DNA of 64,000 nucleotides from G963674685 sp964591275 (GCA_964591275.1 CAZQAE010000019.1:1-64000); one strand, 5' to 3'; shown: positions 43,838 through 53,809, numbered from the stretch's first letter. Numbers and translations are program-made. The notes: generated by a model from the letters alone, not told the origin.

Positions 43838-46129
43838 TTGAATCATCCCAGACGAATCATGGCAGCCACTTTTCTTATGGCGGCGTCGGTATTGTCCACG
43901 GAGATCATCCTCACGCGCGTTTTCTCCGTGCTGATGTGGTACCACTTCGCATTCCTGGCCATCAGCGTGTGCCTATTCGGCATGGGCGTCGGATCACTGG
44001 CTCTTCATATTTTCGGTCGCAAGCTTCGCAACGACGACCTGCCCTCACACCTGGCGCTGGCCTCACTGGGCTTCATGGTATCGCAAATCCTGTGCGTGCT
44101 GATCTTGCGCCTGATGAAACTCGGCAGCTTGGACATCAGCTTTTTCTCTTTCCTTCAAATGGGTATGGTTTTTCTCATCTGCGCCGTTCCCTTCGGATTT
44201 GCCGGACTCTTTCTCGGGCTTGTCTTTTCCAGGGGTGCTGATCAAATCGGTCGGATTTACTTTGCCGATCTCACCGGCGCCGCTCTCGGCTGCCTCCTCA
44301 CATTATTTATCCTCGGTATTTTCGGGGGAGCGGCCTCACTGCTCGCGGTGGCGATTCTCGCGGGCGTTGCCGGTCTGACCGCGTGTCCAAGCTATTTTGG
44401 AAAAAATAAAAGCTTCGCACTCGGCGGCGTAATCGCTTTTTTGACGGTCGTACTTCTTGTGAACCACTTCACCGGATTTTTAATTTTCCACCACTCCAAA
44501 GGCAACGAGGAACCGAACCCGATCGCCGTGGCCTGGAACAGTTTTTCCAGAGTCATCGCTTTTGCGCGACCGGAACTGGGCGATGTCATGATGGAGATCG
44601 ACGGCGTCGCGCACGCCCCGGTTACGCCATTTCACGGCGATGTCGAGGCCACGCAGGTCGAGTCGGCCAAACTGCAGCGCTTGCCTTTTGAATATCTCGA
44701 CAAGCCAAAAGTTTTGATCGTCGGATCAGGCGGCGGCGAGCACATTCTGACAGCGCTGGCGGCGGGCGCCCGGCAGGTTATTGGCATTGAAATGAACCCC
44801 ATCATCATTGATTGGGTAGACAACAAATTCGCCGACATCGCCGGGGGGCTTTTTCAGCAGCCGGGCGTCACGGTGGAACTGGCCGAGGGCCGATCCTTCA
44901 TTGCCCGTTCAAAGGAAAAATACGACACTATCAACTTCACGCTGATCGACACTTGGGCGGCCACGGCGGCGGGCGCTTTTTCGCTGACGGAAAATTTCCT
45001 ATTCACCGAGGAAGCTTTTCACGAGTACTTCGATCATTTGACCCCGAATGGATTTCTGTCGATCAAACGATGGCGGGAACCTGAAGAATACCCCTTGCGC
45101 CTGGCGGTGCTCGGACGAAAGGTTCTCGAAGACCGCGGCGTCGAGGACCCGGAAGAATACGTTTTTATCGCGGCCAACGAAGCCTTCGCCAACATTATCA
45201 TCGCCACGCGGGAATTTGAAATAGAGGACGTTGTCAAGCTTAAAAAACTGGCCGAGGAGTTGAACCTTGAAATCCTTTACTCCCCAAAACTCAGTGGTTC
45301 CGACAACGTTTTCCGCAACCTGCTCACAAAGGATATGTCGGAGGTCCTGGCTGAATCGGCCTACGATCTTTCCACCCCCACCGACAATCATCCATTCTTT
45401 TTCTATACGCTTCGCCTTGAGGATCTGCCCAGGACTTTCAAAATGGCCTGGGGTTCAAAAATCCGCAACCTCGGAACACTGATCCTGTTCACTCTGGCTG
45501 GAATCGTCACCATATGCGTCCTGGCTTTGCTCATCGGTCCGCTGGTTCTCATCCGGCAGCATCGCTTGCTGCTCAAAGACAATCTTCGCGCCGGTTCGTA
45601 TTTCGCCCTCATCGGCGTGGGTTTCCTGACCGTCGAAATGGCGATGATGCAATCCTTTATCCTGTTTCTCGGCCACCCGTCTTTGACCCTGGCGATTTTC
45701 CTGGCAACTCTGCTTTTTACCAGCGGCCTCGGCGCGGCCTTGTCCAGTCGCCTGGGCAAAGAACATCCTCATCGCTCCTTGATGATCGTCATCTGCGGGC
45801 TGATCGGATACACCTTGATTCTCAGCGCGGTGCAGCAGCCGATTTTCGCCTGGGCGCTCGGGTTTTCGACGGCGTTGCGATGTGGGATTACCGTGCTCAT
45901 CCTGACTCCTCTGGGCCTACTCATGGGCATGCCCTTCCCATTCGGCATTCGAGCCGTCAAGGAAGATGGAACCGTGCCCTGGATGTTCGCCATCAACTCC
46001 GCCGCATCGGTTCTTGGTTCCGTCCTGGCAATGCTTGTCGCCCTCGGGTTCGGTTTCACCGTCACGCAGGCCATCGGGTTGTTGGCTTACTTCGCGGCTC
46101 TTGTTCTTTATCCCAGTGAGGATGTTTAA
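43838..46129 (+). CDS. Polytopic membrane protein with spermidine-synthase-like domain
   Basis: A 763-residue protein. The first ~215 residues hold about six or seven membrane helices. Residues about 285-420 are a Rossmann aminopropyltransferase domain: V-L-I-V-G-S-G-G-G-E-H, V-I-G-I-E-M-N-P and D-T-W-A-A-T. The usual D-x-H and catalytic Asp of true SpeE are not evident, so spermidine synthesis is doubtful. A further set of helices ends the protein. Start TTG, with AAGGAGAAATC before it. It is likely co-transcribed with the BioF2-like gene. Confidence 0.75.
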   Translation: MNHPRRIMAATFLMAASVLSTEIILTRVFSVLMWYHFAFLAISVCLFGMGVGSLALHIFGRKLRNDDLPSHLALASLGFMVSQILCVLILRLMKLGSLDISFFSFLQMGMVFLICAVPFGFAGLFLGLVFSRGADQIGRIYFADLTGAALGCLLTLFILGIFGGAASLLAVAILAGVAGLTACPSYFGKNKSFALGGVIAFLTVVLLVNHFTGFLIFHHSKGNEEPNPIAVAWNSFSRVIAFARPELGDVMMEIDGVAHAPVTPFHGDVEATQVESAKLQRLPFEYLDKPKVLIVGSGGGEHILTALAAGARQVIGIEMNPIIIDWVDNKFADIAGGLFQQPGVTVELAEGRSFIARSKEKYDTINFTLIDTWAATAAGAFSLTENFLFTEEAFHEYFDHLTPNGFLSIKRWREPEEYPLRLAVLGRKVLEDRGVEDPEEYVFIAANEAFANIIIATREFEIEDVVKLKKLAEELNLEILYSPKLSGSDNVFRNLLTKDMSEVLAESAYDLSTPTDNHPFFFYTLRLEDLPRTFKMAWGSKIRNLGTLILFTLAGIVTICVLALLIGPLVLIRQHRLLLKDNLRAGSYFALIGVGFLTVEMAMMQSFILFLGHPSLTLAIFLATLLFTSGLGAALSSRLGKEHPHRSLMIVICGLIGYTLILSAVQQPIFAWALGFSTALRCGITVLILTPLGLLMGMPFPFGIRAVKEDGTVPWMFAINSAASVLGSVLAMLVALGFGFTVTQAIGLLAYFAALVLYPSEDV

Positions 46130-46163
46130 CCCGGCGCCCATCGGGCCTTGGTTTCCAGGCCGC

Positions 46164-46457
46164 TTAAAAAAATTGTTCCACATTGAGCACGACAATGTGG
46201 ATCGGGCGCTCGCACCCCTCCTTGACGCTGCACGCGCCGAGAAGTTTTTCTTTGAGCGATTCCACATGGTCGTCGGATACAATGGAAAACACGATGGAGC
46301 TTGCCCCCGGATGTAGTCGGGAACCCAGGCGTTTTCCATGTTCACCTTCGCCGAAAACTGTTGGAATTTCCGTGAAGCCTTTGATTTTATAATCTTCGAG
46401 CACGACTTCAACAGCGTCTCGGTATTGATCTTCAACGATAATCATTAACATCTTCAT
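46164..46457 (-). CDS. PII-like/DUF3240 protein linked to an RND transporter
   Basis: A 97-residue protein: M-K-M-L-M-I-I-V-E-D-Q at the start, a V-E-V-V-L-E-D helix, I-V-F-S-I-V-S-D in the middle and P-I-H-I-V-V-L-N-V at the end, a ferredoxin-like PII-type fold. Such small proteins (PG0541 type) often follow RND transporters. It is fourth in the efflux operon with an ATGA overlap with the RND gene. It may modulate the pump; the ligand is unknown. Confidence 0.7.
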   Translation of the reverse strand: MKMLMIIVEDQYRDAVEVVLEDYKIKGFTEIPTVFGEGEHGKRLGSRLHPGASSIVFSIVSDDHVESLKEKLLGACSVKEGCERPIHIVVLNVEQFF

Positions 46458-49400
46458 GCCAGCACCTCGCTTTCCCGTTCATTTTTCACTGACAGGGCGG
46501 ACTTTTTGCGAAACACATAGTACAGCAGGGGGATTACAACCAAAGTCAGGGCGGTCGAAATGGTCACACCAAAAATCAGGCTTACAGCCAGACCGGAGAA
46601 GATGGGATCCAGCAGAATCACTGCGCCGCCGATCACCAGGGCCGCGGCTGTCAGCACAATGGGGCGAAATCGAATCACGCCGGCCTTCAACACCGCTTCC
46701 TTCAGATCTGTCCCGGCTTCGATTTCCTGCTCGATAAAATCCACCAGCAAAATTGAGTTGCGGACCACAATGCCGGCCAGCGCAATAAACCCGATCATGC
46801 TGGTGGCGGTGAAAAAGGTTCCGGTCAGCCAGTGGCCGGGAACGATCCCGATCAGGGTCAGGGGAATTGGCGCCATGATTATCAAGGGAGTGGCAAAGCT
46901 TTTGAACCAGGCAACGACAAGAATGTAGATCAGGATCATGACGACGCCGAATGCGATGCCCATGTCCCGGAATACATCATGGGTGATCTGCCATTCACCG
47001 TCCCATTTTACCGTGTAGCGGTTATCTGATTCGGGCATGCCATTGAAAATCTGCTGAATTGGTTTTCCGTCGGGCGCCGCCAAAGCGGTTATCTGATCGG
47101 TGGTGTCCAAAATTCCGTACACCGGGCTTTCATCCTTGCCGGCCACTTCCCCGGTCACGTAAACCACTCGACGAAGGTCTTTGCGATAAATGAACCGGTC
47201 TTGCGTTTCACGTTTTATGGAAACAAGCTCTTTGATCGGCACAAGCCGCCCGTCAGCTCCGTGAACCTTGATCCGGGCCAGGTCTTCGGTGGAACTGCGT
47301 AATGGTTCAGAAACGCGAAGCATAATTTCCACCGGTTCCCGCTCATTGGGGGTATGAATACGACCGGCGGATTTTCCATTAAGGGCAAGCCCCAAGGTGT
47401 TTGTGATCTGTTGTGTGGTGATTCCCGAAAGTGCGGCTTTAGTTTTATCCACAACCAGCCGGTTCTCAGGCTGAGCCGCTTCTGCGTACCAGTCGACATC
47501 CACGATTCCGTCAGTCTCCGTAAATACGTCCTTGATCTTCGCGGCCAGTTCATACTGCCCGTCAAGATCCGGCCCATAGACTTCTGCCAGCATGGTTGAC
47601 CAGACCGGCGGTCCCGGCGGGACTTCGGCTACAATCGCGCTGGCTTTGTACTGCCTGGCTATCTTTTGAATTTCAGGGCGCAAGCGCTTGGCGATGTCAT
47701 GGCTTTTTTCCTTACGTTCATGTTTCTCCAACAGATTGACCTGGATATCGGCTACATTCGGGCCGCGACGTAAAAAGTAGTGGCGAACCAGTCCGTTAAA
47801 ATTGATAGGACCGGAAGTGCCTGCGTATATCTGCACGTCGCGCACCATAGGATCTTTGGCGATTCTGGCGGCGATTTCCCGTGACGCCGCAGTAGTGGTT
47901 TCGAGAGTCGTTCCCTCGTCGGTATCAATAATGACCTGAAACTCTCCCTTGTTGTCATGGGGGAGCATCTTAACTTTTGCGCTACGCGTCGCAAAAAGAC
48001 CTACCGATAAAAGCAAGAGCACGATAACGCCTGCTAATGCGCCGTTTCGCACCTTGGGCTTTTCCACCAGGGGTTCCATGATCCTTCGATACAGCCGCCC
48101 GATCATACCTTCGGACTCATTTTCATGTTCGGTTTCTTCATCACTCTTTTTTCGCGAAGTGATTTGCAACAGCAAGTTGGCCAACCATGGCGTAACCATA
48201 AAGGCCACCAACAGTGAGAAAAACATGGCAGCTGATGCGTTAATGGGGATCGGACTCATATATGGGCCCATCATTCCGGAGACAAAGGCCATGGGCATCA
48301 GGGCGAAAATGACAGTGAAGGTGGCAAGAATGGTCGGATTGCCCACTTCATCCACCGCATAAGGCGTCATGACCGACAAGGGCGCCCATTTCATGCGAAA
48401 GTGCCGGTGAATATTTTCCACGACGACGATGGCGTCGTCCACGAGTATTCCGATAGCGAAAATCAGTGCGAACAAGGTCACGCGGTTTAATGTGTATCCA
48501 AAAAAGTAGCTCGTAAAAAGTGTCAGGGCAAGGGTCACGGGAACCGCCACGGCGACCACCGCGGCCTCCCGTAGTCCCAAAAAGAGACCCATCAGGATGA
48601 TCACCGCCACCGTCGCCAACGCCATATGAAAAATGAGTTCGTTCGATTTTTCCTGGGCGGTGAATCCGTAATCCCGAGTCACTGTAACGTCGATGCCCGA
48701 TACGAGCACCGTGCCCTTTAATTTTTCGACCTTTTCCTGAAGTTTTTCCGTAACCAATGTTGCGTTGGCGCCTCGACGTTTGGCCAAGGCGATTGTCACC
48801 GCCGCTTCCTCCGCAAATGGATATTTTTGCTCGACTTGGATCGAGTCGGCCTTTGTCTCAGTCGTGGCTGCGCCATGCCTGAAAAACACGTAATCGGCCA
48901 ACTCGGCGGGGCCGTCGCTGATTTGGGCGACGTCCGAAAGATACACAGGGCTGCCGTTATAAACAGCAACCACGGTATTGCCCACTTGCTGCGCATCTCG
49001 AAAAAAATCGCCGACTTCAACCAGGAAATTCATTCCGCCCTTATCAAAATCACCGGCGGGTAAATTGCTGTTGTCCCTTTGCAAGGCCTGGAATATCTGG
49101 AGAGGAGAAATCATGCGCCCTTCCAATCGCCCGGGATCAATCTGGACTCGGACCTGCCGCTTTTGCCCCCCAATGATGGTCACTTCACTGACGTCCTCGA
49201 GGGCTTTCAACTCGGTGGCGACTTCGCCGGCTACACGCCGGAGCATGAAATGATCGTATTGTTTTGAGTGAAGCGTCAGGGACATCACCGGCACATCGTC
49301 GATAGTGCGAAGCTTGATCAGCGGCGCCGAAACACCGCCGGGGATCCGGTCGCTGTTTCCGTGGAGCTTGTTGTAAACCTTAACCAAGCTGTCTTCTTCA

Positions 49401-49759
49401 TTTTCGCCGACCTCAAACCGGGCGATAACCATGGACAGTCCGGGGCGGGAAACCGAATAAAGATGATCGATGCCGGGTATTTCCCACAAGAGTTTTTCCA
49501 TGGGCGCTGAGACGAGTTGCTCAACCTCCTGGCTGCTGGCGCCTGGACTTTGCACAAAAACGTCGATCATCGGCACGATAATCTGAGGTTCTTCTTCACG
49601 GGGGGTTATGATAAGCGCCAGAGCGCCCAGAAATAATGCGAATACGATCATCAGCGGCGTGAGTTTGCTTTGTAAAAACATAGCGGAAATTCGGCCCGAA
49701 ATTCCAAGCTTTTTCCGCTCATAACGATGTCTCATGATATCGGCGTTTTTTTTATCCAT
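46454..49759 (-). CDS. RND efflux transporter (AcrB/AcrD/AcrF type)
   Basis: A 1101-residue inner-membrane pump, a little longer than the usual 1020-1050. After a short N-terminal extension the first helix is at about 30-50, and S-P-G-A-S-S-Q-E-V-E near 70 is the porter-domain start. I-G-I-L-V-D-D-A-I-V-V-V-E-N near 430 gives the proton-relay Asp-Asp in TM4, and G-I-V-V-R-N-S-I-L-L-V-D-F near 1000 lies in TM10. It works with the adaptor (49759-50844) and TolC-like channel (50841-52226). The start overlaps the adaptor stop by one base (TAATG). Confidence 0.9.
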   Translation of the reverse strand: MDKKNADIMRHRYERKKLGISGRISAMFLQSKLTPLMIVFALFLGALALIITPREEEPQIIVPMIDVFVQSPGASSQEVEQLVSAPMEKLLWEIPGIDHLYSVSRPGLSMVIARFEVGENEEDSLVKVYNKLHGNSDRIPGGVSAPLIKLRTIDDVPVMSLTLHSKQYDHFMLRRVAGEVATELKALEDVSEVTIIGGQKRQVRVQIDPGRLEGRMISPLQIFQALQRDNSNLPAGDFDKGGMNFLVEVGDFFRDAQQVGNTVVAVYNGSPVYLSDVAQISDGPAELADYVFFRHGAATTETKADSIQVEQKYPFAEEAAVTIALAKRRGANATLVTEKLQEKVEKLKGTVLVSGIDVTVTRDYGFTAQEKSNELIFHMALATVAVIILMGLFLGLREAAVVAVAVPVTLALTLFTSYFFGYTLNRVTLFALIFAIGILVDDAIVVVENIHRHFRMKWAPLSVMTPYAVDEVGNPTILATFTVIFALMPMAFVSGMMGPYMSPIPINASAAMFFSLLVAFMVTPWLANLLLQITSRKKSDEETEHENESEGMIGRLYRRIMEPLVEKPKVRNGALAGVIVLLLLSVGLFATRSAKVKMLPHDNKGEFQVIIDTDEGTTLETTTAASREIAARIAKDPMVRDVQIYAGTSGPINFNGLVRHYFLRRGPNVADIQVNLLEKHERKEKSHDIAKRLRPEIQKIARQYKASAIVAEVPPGPPVWSTMLAEVYGPDLDGQYELAAKIKDVFTETDGIVDVDWYAEAAQPENRLVVDKTKAALSGITTQQITNTLGLALNGKSAGRIHTPNEREPVEIMLRVSEPLRSSTEDLARIKVHGADGRLVPIKELVSIKRETQDRFIYRKDLRRVVYVTGEVAGKDESPVYGILDTTDQITALAAPDGKPIQQIFNGMPESDNRYTVKWDGEWQITHDVFRDMGIAFGVVMILIYILVVAWFKSFATPLIIMAPIPLTLIGIVPGHWLTGTFFTATSMIGFIALAGIVVRNSILLVDFIEQEIEAGTDLKEAVLKAGVIRFRPIVLTAAALVIGGAVILLDPIFSGLAVSLIFGVTISTALTLVVIPLLYYVFRKKSALSVKNERESEVLA

Positions 49760-50844
49760 TAATTCACCACCTTTGCCGGTTGTCCGTCTTTCAATGAAGC
49801 GATCTCGGAAACGACCAGTCGATCCGAGGCTTGCAATCCTGAAAGAATTTCCTGCCGCTCGCCAAACTTTCGCCCCGGTCGAACCAAACGAAGCCGCACG
49901 ACGTCGCCGGAATCAACGACATAGACGGCTGTCAGTTGCCCGTGACGCACCAAGCGATCAGCCTGGATCAGAATCGAAGGCTCCGTGCTTTGGGGGCGTG
50001 AAAACCGGGCCCGACCGAACATACCTGATCGAAGCCCCTTGGCCTCGCCCACTTTGATTCTGATGGTGTTGCTGTGTGTGCCGTCGGAAGAGGGTACAAT
50101 TTCGCTGAGGCTTCCAAATATTTCCGTGGTCGCATCGCCCTGCGCATCCAGCACCAAGGCGACCTTTTGCCCCACCGAGAGGAAATCCACGTCACGCTCA
50201 TTGACGACGGTCTCAAATTCCAAATCGCTTTGCCCCTCGACGCGAACCAAGGGACGTCCCGGCGCCACCATCTCGCCTTGTTCAATCATCGTGTCCACTA
50301 CGGTCCCGTCAAAAGGCGCGAGCAAACGCGCTTCATCCAGGTAGCTTGATGCGGTGGCATAAGCGCCGCTGGCTTGTTTCACGGCGCCTTCCGCTGTCTG
50401 ATAATCGAATTTTGCCTTGTCCAATTCCGCCTGGCTTGCGCTGCCGGTAAGTTTCAATTGTTCGAAACGCTCGCGATTTGTTTTCGCGATGGAAAAAGCG
50501 GCTTTCGCCTGCGCCAGGGCGCCCGAAGCCTGTTGGACCTGCCCGGCCACATCCTTTTCATCGATACGAACCAGCAGTTGGCCCCGTTTGACCTTATCTC
50601 CGGCCTTGACCTTGAGGCTTTTAACCGTTCCCATCACTTTGCTGGCCAGCGTCGATTCCCGCTGATTTTTCACACGGCCCACGGTTTCAAAAAAGGCGCC
50701 ATCGCCGTTTGGAACAATCGGCTCGACCTGGACCTGCGCGCTTTCCATCGTTTCAATAAACTCGGGCTTGTCGGATTCCGAGCATCCGAACTGGAAAGCA
50801 AGAATCGACAACATCATCATTGCAATAGCCGAATATTTTTTCAT
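49759..50844 (-). CDS. RND periplasmic adaptor (membrane fusion) lipoprotein
   Basis: 361 residues. A lipobox at F-Q-F-G-C near 21 marks a membrane-anchored lipoprotein. The lipoyl half K-V-K-A-G-D-K-V-K-R-G-Q-L-L-V-R-I-D near 75-92, a helical hairpin (about 95-165), L-L-A-P-F-D-G-T-V near 172 and barrel domains follow. It is second of four coupled genes. Confidence 0.88.
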   Translation of the reverse strand: MKKYSAIAMMMLSILAFQFGCSESDKPEFIETMESAQVQVEPIVPNGDGAFFETVGRVKNQRESTLASKVMGTVKSLKVKAGDKVKRGQLLVRIDEKDVAGQVQQASGALAQAKAAFSIAKTNRERFEQLKLTGSASQAELDKAKFDYQTAEGAVKQASGAYATASSYLDEARLLAPFDGTVVDTMIEQGEMVAPGRPLVRVEGQSDLEFETVVNERDVDFLSVGQKVALVLDAQGDATTEIFGSLSEIVPSSDGTHSNTIRIKVGEAKGLRSGMFGRARFSRPQSTEPSILIQADRLVRHGQLTAVYVVDSGDVVRLRLVRPGRKFGERQEILSGLQASDRLVVSEIASLKDGQPAKVVN

Positions 50845-52226
50845 TGCACTTCTCCTTCTTCCACGATTTCCTCAACGCTATTTTCCGGTCCGCATTGCCT
50901 GTCCCCTATGACGTGATGCAAAGACAAGCGAGCCAGAATCAGGTCGTACGTGGCGTTTAGTTCGTTGGTTTTGGATTCGGTCAGCGCCGTTTGCGCGTCC
51001 AGTAGATCGGCTATTTTTATCAGTCCCTGCTCAAATCTGTTGGACATGATTTCCAGGTTTCGCTCGGCCTGTTTCACCGCGGACGATGACATTTCCAGTT
51101 TCTGCACCTGTCCTTCCAAAGTGAGATACTTCTGGCGCACATCCAGCGAGATTCCTTCTTTCATGCTCCGTAGCCGAGTCTTGGCCGCCTTGGCCTGGTA
51201 AACTGCGGCGCCGGTTTTGGAAATATCCCTGCCGCCGGAAAACACTTCCCACTGCGCGGCGGCCATCACGGTCCAGTCCTCAGCCTGATCGCCGAAGAGT
51301 TTGTCTTCGTCGTGAAAATTGTATTCGGCTTTGAGTCCCAGAGTCGGGATCCACCCGGTGGCCGCCATAAATACCTGGGACTCGGCCACGTCCACCTTTC
51401 GATCCATGGCCGCAAGATCCTGGCGCTGCTCCAAAGATTTGCTCAGCAAGTCGTCCAATGATGGCAGGGCGCAGTCGACATTGACCGGAGCCTGTAGTTC
51501 CCAGTTCCGGGATTGTTGCTCACCCATAAGGTAATTCAATTGGGCCATGGCCAGCCGTGATCTGTTTTTGGATTCCACGTTCGCCACCTGGGCTTTGGCC
51601 AGATAAACATCCGCCTGCAAAGCATCGCTTTCCAGAGCAAGCCCGCTTTGGAAATAGTCCCAGGCCGTTTTGCGATGTCGCTGCATGGTGGAAATCACCA
51701 TATCGGTCAGGATCACAAACTGACGAGCGCGAAGCACGTTGTAATAGGAATCCGCGACCTCAAATTCAACATTGAGACGCTGCCGTTTTTCAGTGAATTG
51801 CGCGGCCTTATACATTTTGGAAGCCTGGTAAATCCCGGTGATGATCTTTCCTCCGGCAAATACAGGCTGCTCCAGTTCGAGGCGCGTGATATAATCTTTG
51901 GCCTTGTCCGGCTCATTGGGGTCGCTCATCTGAAATTCCGCCAGAGAGAAGGTCCCCTGATTCAGCGAAGTGCCAAAAGCCGCCACCGGGTTATTGGATT
52001 CCATGTAGATTTCCTGAAGCTTCACGGTGGGCAGATAATTTCCCGCCGCCTCGGAAACTCCAAAGGCCGCCGCTTTTTTATCAAAGCCGGCAGCAACAAT
52101 GTCCCGGTTGGTTGATAAGGCATTTTTGACCGCCTGTTCCATCGTCAGTTCCGATTGCGCCGCAACGGGAACCGCCAAAACCAATAGAAGAAATGTTGTC
52201 CAAATTGAAAATATACTTTTTGCCAT
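50841..52226 (-). CDS. TolC-family outer-membrane channel protein
   Basis: 461 residues. A signal peptide (about 1-23, ending V-A-A-Q-S) is followed by two TolC repeats, each with long helices (S-T-N-R-D-I-V-A-A and G-L-I-K-I-A-D-L-L-D-A-Q-T-A-L-T). It is first in the efflux operon. The ATG follows GGAGGG. A candidate sigma-54 promoter lies 40-55 bases upstream. It ends with an ATGA overlap to the adaptor gene. Confidence 0.88.
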   Translation of the reverse strand: MAKSIFSIWTTFLLLVLAVPVAAQSELTMEQAVKNALSTNRDIVAAGFDKKAAAFGVSEAAGNYLPTVKLQEIYMESNNPVAAFGTSLNQGTFSLAEFQMSDPNEPDKAKDYITRLELEQPVFAGGKIITGIYQASKMYKAAQFTEKRQRLNVEFEVADSYYNVLRARQFVILTDMVISTMQRHRKTAWDYFQSGLALESDALQADVYLAKAQVANVESKNRSRLAMAQLNYLMGEQQSRNWELQAPVNVDCALPSLDDLLSKSLEQRQDLAAMDRKVDVAESQVFMAATGWIPTLGLKAEYNFHDEDKLFGDQAEDWTVMAAAQWEVFSGGRDISKTGAAVYQAKAAKTRLRSMKEGISLDVRQKYLTLEGQVQKLEMSSSAVKQAERNLEIMSNRFEQGLIKIADLLDAQTALTESKTNELNATYDLILARLSLHHVIGDRQCGPENSVEEIVEEGEVQ

Positions 52227-52265
52227 GTTTCACCCTCCAGGCATTGCCCATGTCCCGGTCTATAT

Positions 52266-52281
52266 CCCATCAATCGTGCCA
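52266..52281 (-). promoter_or_regulatory. Candidate sigma-54 promoter of the tolC-RND operon
   Basis: Minus strand: a perfect TGGCAC -24 element (52276-52281), five bases, then ATGGG where TTGC(A/T) is expected. The -12 is weak (GC replaced by GG). Initiation would lie near 52255, giving a leader of about 29 bases. The adjacent gene encodes a sigma-54 activator. Confidence 0.5.
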
Positions 52282-52356
52282 ATAACTTGAAACATCTCCA
52301 TATTGCTGTATTCATTGACTATTATGGAATTTACAACATTGGAGGAAGGTCAAGAA

Positions 52357-52406
52357 CGAAACGTATTGCGACGCTGCGTTTCGAGTAATTGAAACGCAAT
52401 GTTTCA
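52357..52406. promoter_or_regulatory. Palindromic sites, probable activator-binding UAS
   Basis: Site 1: CGAAACG (52357-52363) and CGTTTCG (52377-52383). Site 2: TGAAAC-GCAAT-GTTTCA (52390-52406), a perfect palindrome. The sites are about 90 and 118 bases before the -24 element, a normal enhancer position. They share GAAAC/GTTTC halves. Confidence 0.6.
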
Positions 52407-52444
52407 TTTTGTTAAGCGATTGTTTTACTTAAGGGGTTGAAATG

Positions 52445-53809
52445 TCAGCTAATTTCAAGCTCACGCATTTTGCGCCATAGAGTGGTCCGGCTGATATCAA
52501 GGGCTTTGGCTGCGAGATCCCGCCGGTAGCCATTTTCCGAAAGAGCCTCCTGAATCCGACGTTTCCAGTGGGAGTCTTCCGTGGAATCCGGCAAGGATGG
52601 ATCGAAAAGACTATGCGCTTTATCGGATGGCGCGGTTTTGCTTTCCGATCTCGCGTCATGCAATCTTCCAGGAAGATCCTGGGGCATTATCAATTCACCC
52701 GGCGAAACGGCCACGGCGTATTCCACGGTGTTTATCAGTTCGCGCACATTTCCGACCCATGAGTGATTGAGTAAAATACGCTGAGTATCCGGCGCAAAGC
52801 GACGAGCCGTGCGTCCGGAAGCCTCCGCGAATTTGGCTAAGTAATACTTGGCGATCAGGTCAATGTCTTCGGGTCGGTCTCTCAAGGGCGGCAAAGTGAT
52901 GGGCACAACGTTCAGACGGAAAAAAAGGTCCTGGCGAAAGCGTCCGTTTTTCACGGCGCGTTCCAGATCAATGTTCGTCGCGGCAATGATTCGAGCGTCC
53001 ATTTCCAGGGTCTGCGTCCCGCCCACTCTTTCGTATTTTCGCTCCTGCAATACGCGCAATAGCTTGACCTGCAACCCCGCCGGCATGTCTCCCACTTCAT
53101 CCAAAAATAATGTGCCGCTCTCCGCCAGTTCGAGTCGCCCAGGTTTTTGCCGAATCGCCCCGGTAAAGGCGCCCTTTTCATGACCAAAGATTTCACTGTC
53201 CAACAGTTCCAGTGTCAACGCGCCGCAGTTGACAGCATGAAACGGTCCTTCTTTTTGCGGAGAGTTTTTGTGGATGGCCTGCGCGACCAGCTCTTTACCG
53301 GTGCCACTTTCACCTTGAATCAGGACGTTCACCATGGTGTCGGCGATGGCGTCGATAAGATCGAACACCCGTTTCATGGACGGCGCCCGGGTGAGAATAT
53401 TTCCGTATTGAATCAAACCATCCACCTGACTCCGGATTTGGTCCATCATTGTCAGGTCTTTGATTGTTCCAATAACCATCCGCTTTCCCGCCAGGTTTTC
53501 AGGCACACGAACCAGGCACATCTCTACCGGAATTTTGGAGCCGCCCGGCAGACGAATTGTGCTTCGCCTGGCCATACGATCCTGGTCGGCTTGAGTAAAA
53601 TCATCGTAGTTGCAATAAAGCATGTCGTTCGATTTTCCGAAGATATCTTTGCAACTTTTGCCCATCATATCTTTTTGAAGAGTACCGGTAAGTTTTTCAG
53701 CCGAATGATTCAGAAAAATAATCTGCTGATTTTCATCCACCAGAAAAACAGCGTCGGGCATCTGATCGAGAAAATATTTGAACAACGGCGACAGTCCTAT
53801 TTCACTCAT
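52445..53809 (-). CDS. PAS-domain sigma-54 enhancer-binding regulator
   Basis: 454 residues. A PAS domain (about 10-120, with two Cys in K-S-C-K-D and M-L-Y-C-N-Y) is followed by a AAA+ domain: Walker A G-E-S-G-T-G-K-E near 168, the sigma-54 contact loop G-A-F-T-G-A near 217, Walker B L-F-L-D-E-V-G near 240, and an R-finger region. The Fis-type HTH is at the end (R-R-D-L-A-A-K-A-L-D-I-S-R-T-T-L-W-R-K). No response-regulator receiver is present, so input is direct via PAS. It lies 218 bases upstream of the efflux operon on the same strand and likely binds the palindromes there. Confidence 0.9.
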   Translation of the reverse strand: MSEIGLSPLFKYFLDQMPDAVFLVDENQQIIFLNHSAEKLTGTLQKDMMGKSCKDIFGKSNDMLYCNYDDFTQADQDRMARRSTIRLPGGSKIPVEMCLVRVPENLAGKRMVIGTIKDLTMMDQIRSQVDGLIQYGNILTRAPSMKRVFDLIDAIADTMVNVLIQGESGTGKELVAQAIHKNSPQKEGPFHAVNCGALTLELLDSEIFGHEKGAFTGAIRQKPGRLELAESGTLFLDEVGDMPAGLQVKLLRVLQERKYERVGGTQTLEMDARIIAATNIDLERAVKNGRFRQDLFFRLNVVPITLPPLRDRPEDIDLIAKYYLAKFAEASGRTARRFAPDTQRILLNHSWVGNVRELINTVEYAVAVSPGELIMPQDLPGRLHDARSESKTAPSDKAHSLFDPSLPDSTEDSHWKRRIQEALSENGYRRDLAAKALDISRTTLWRKMRELEIS

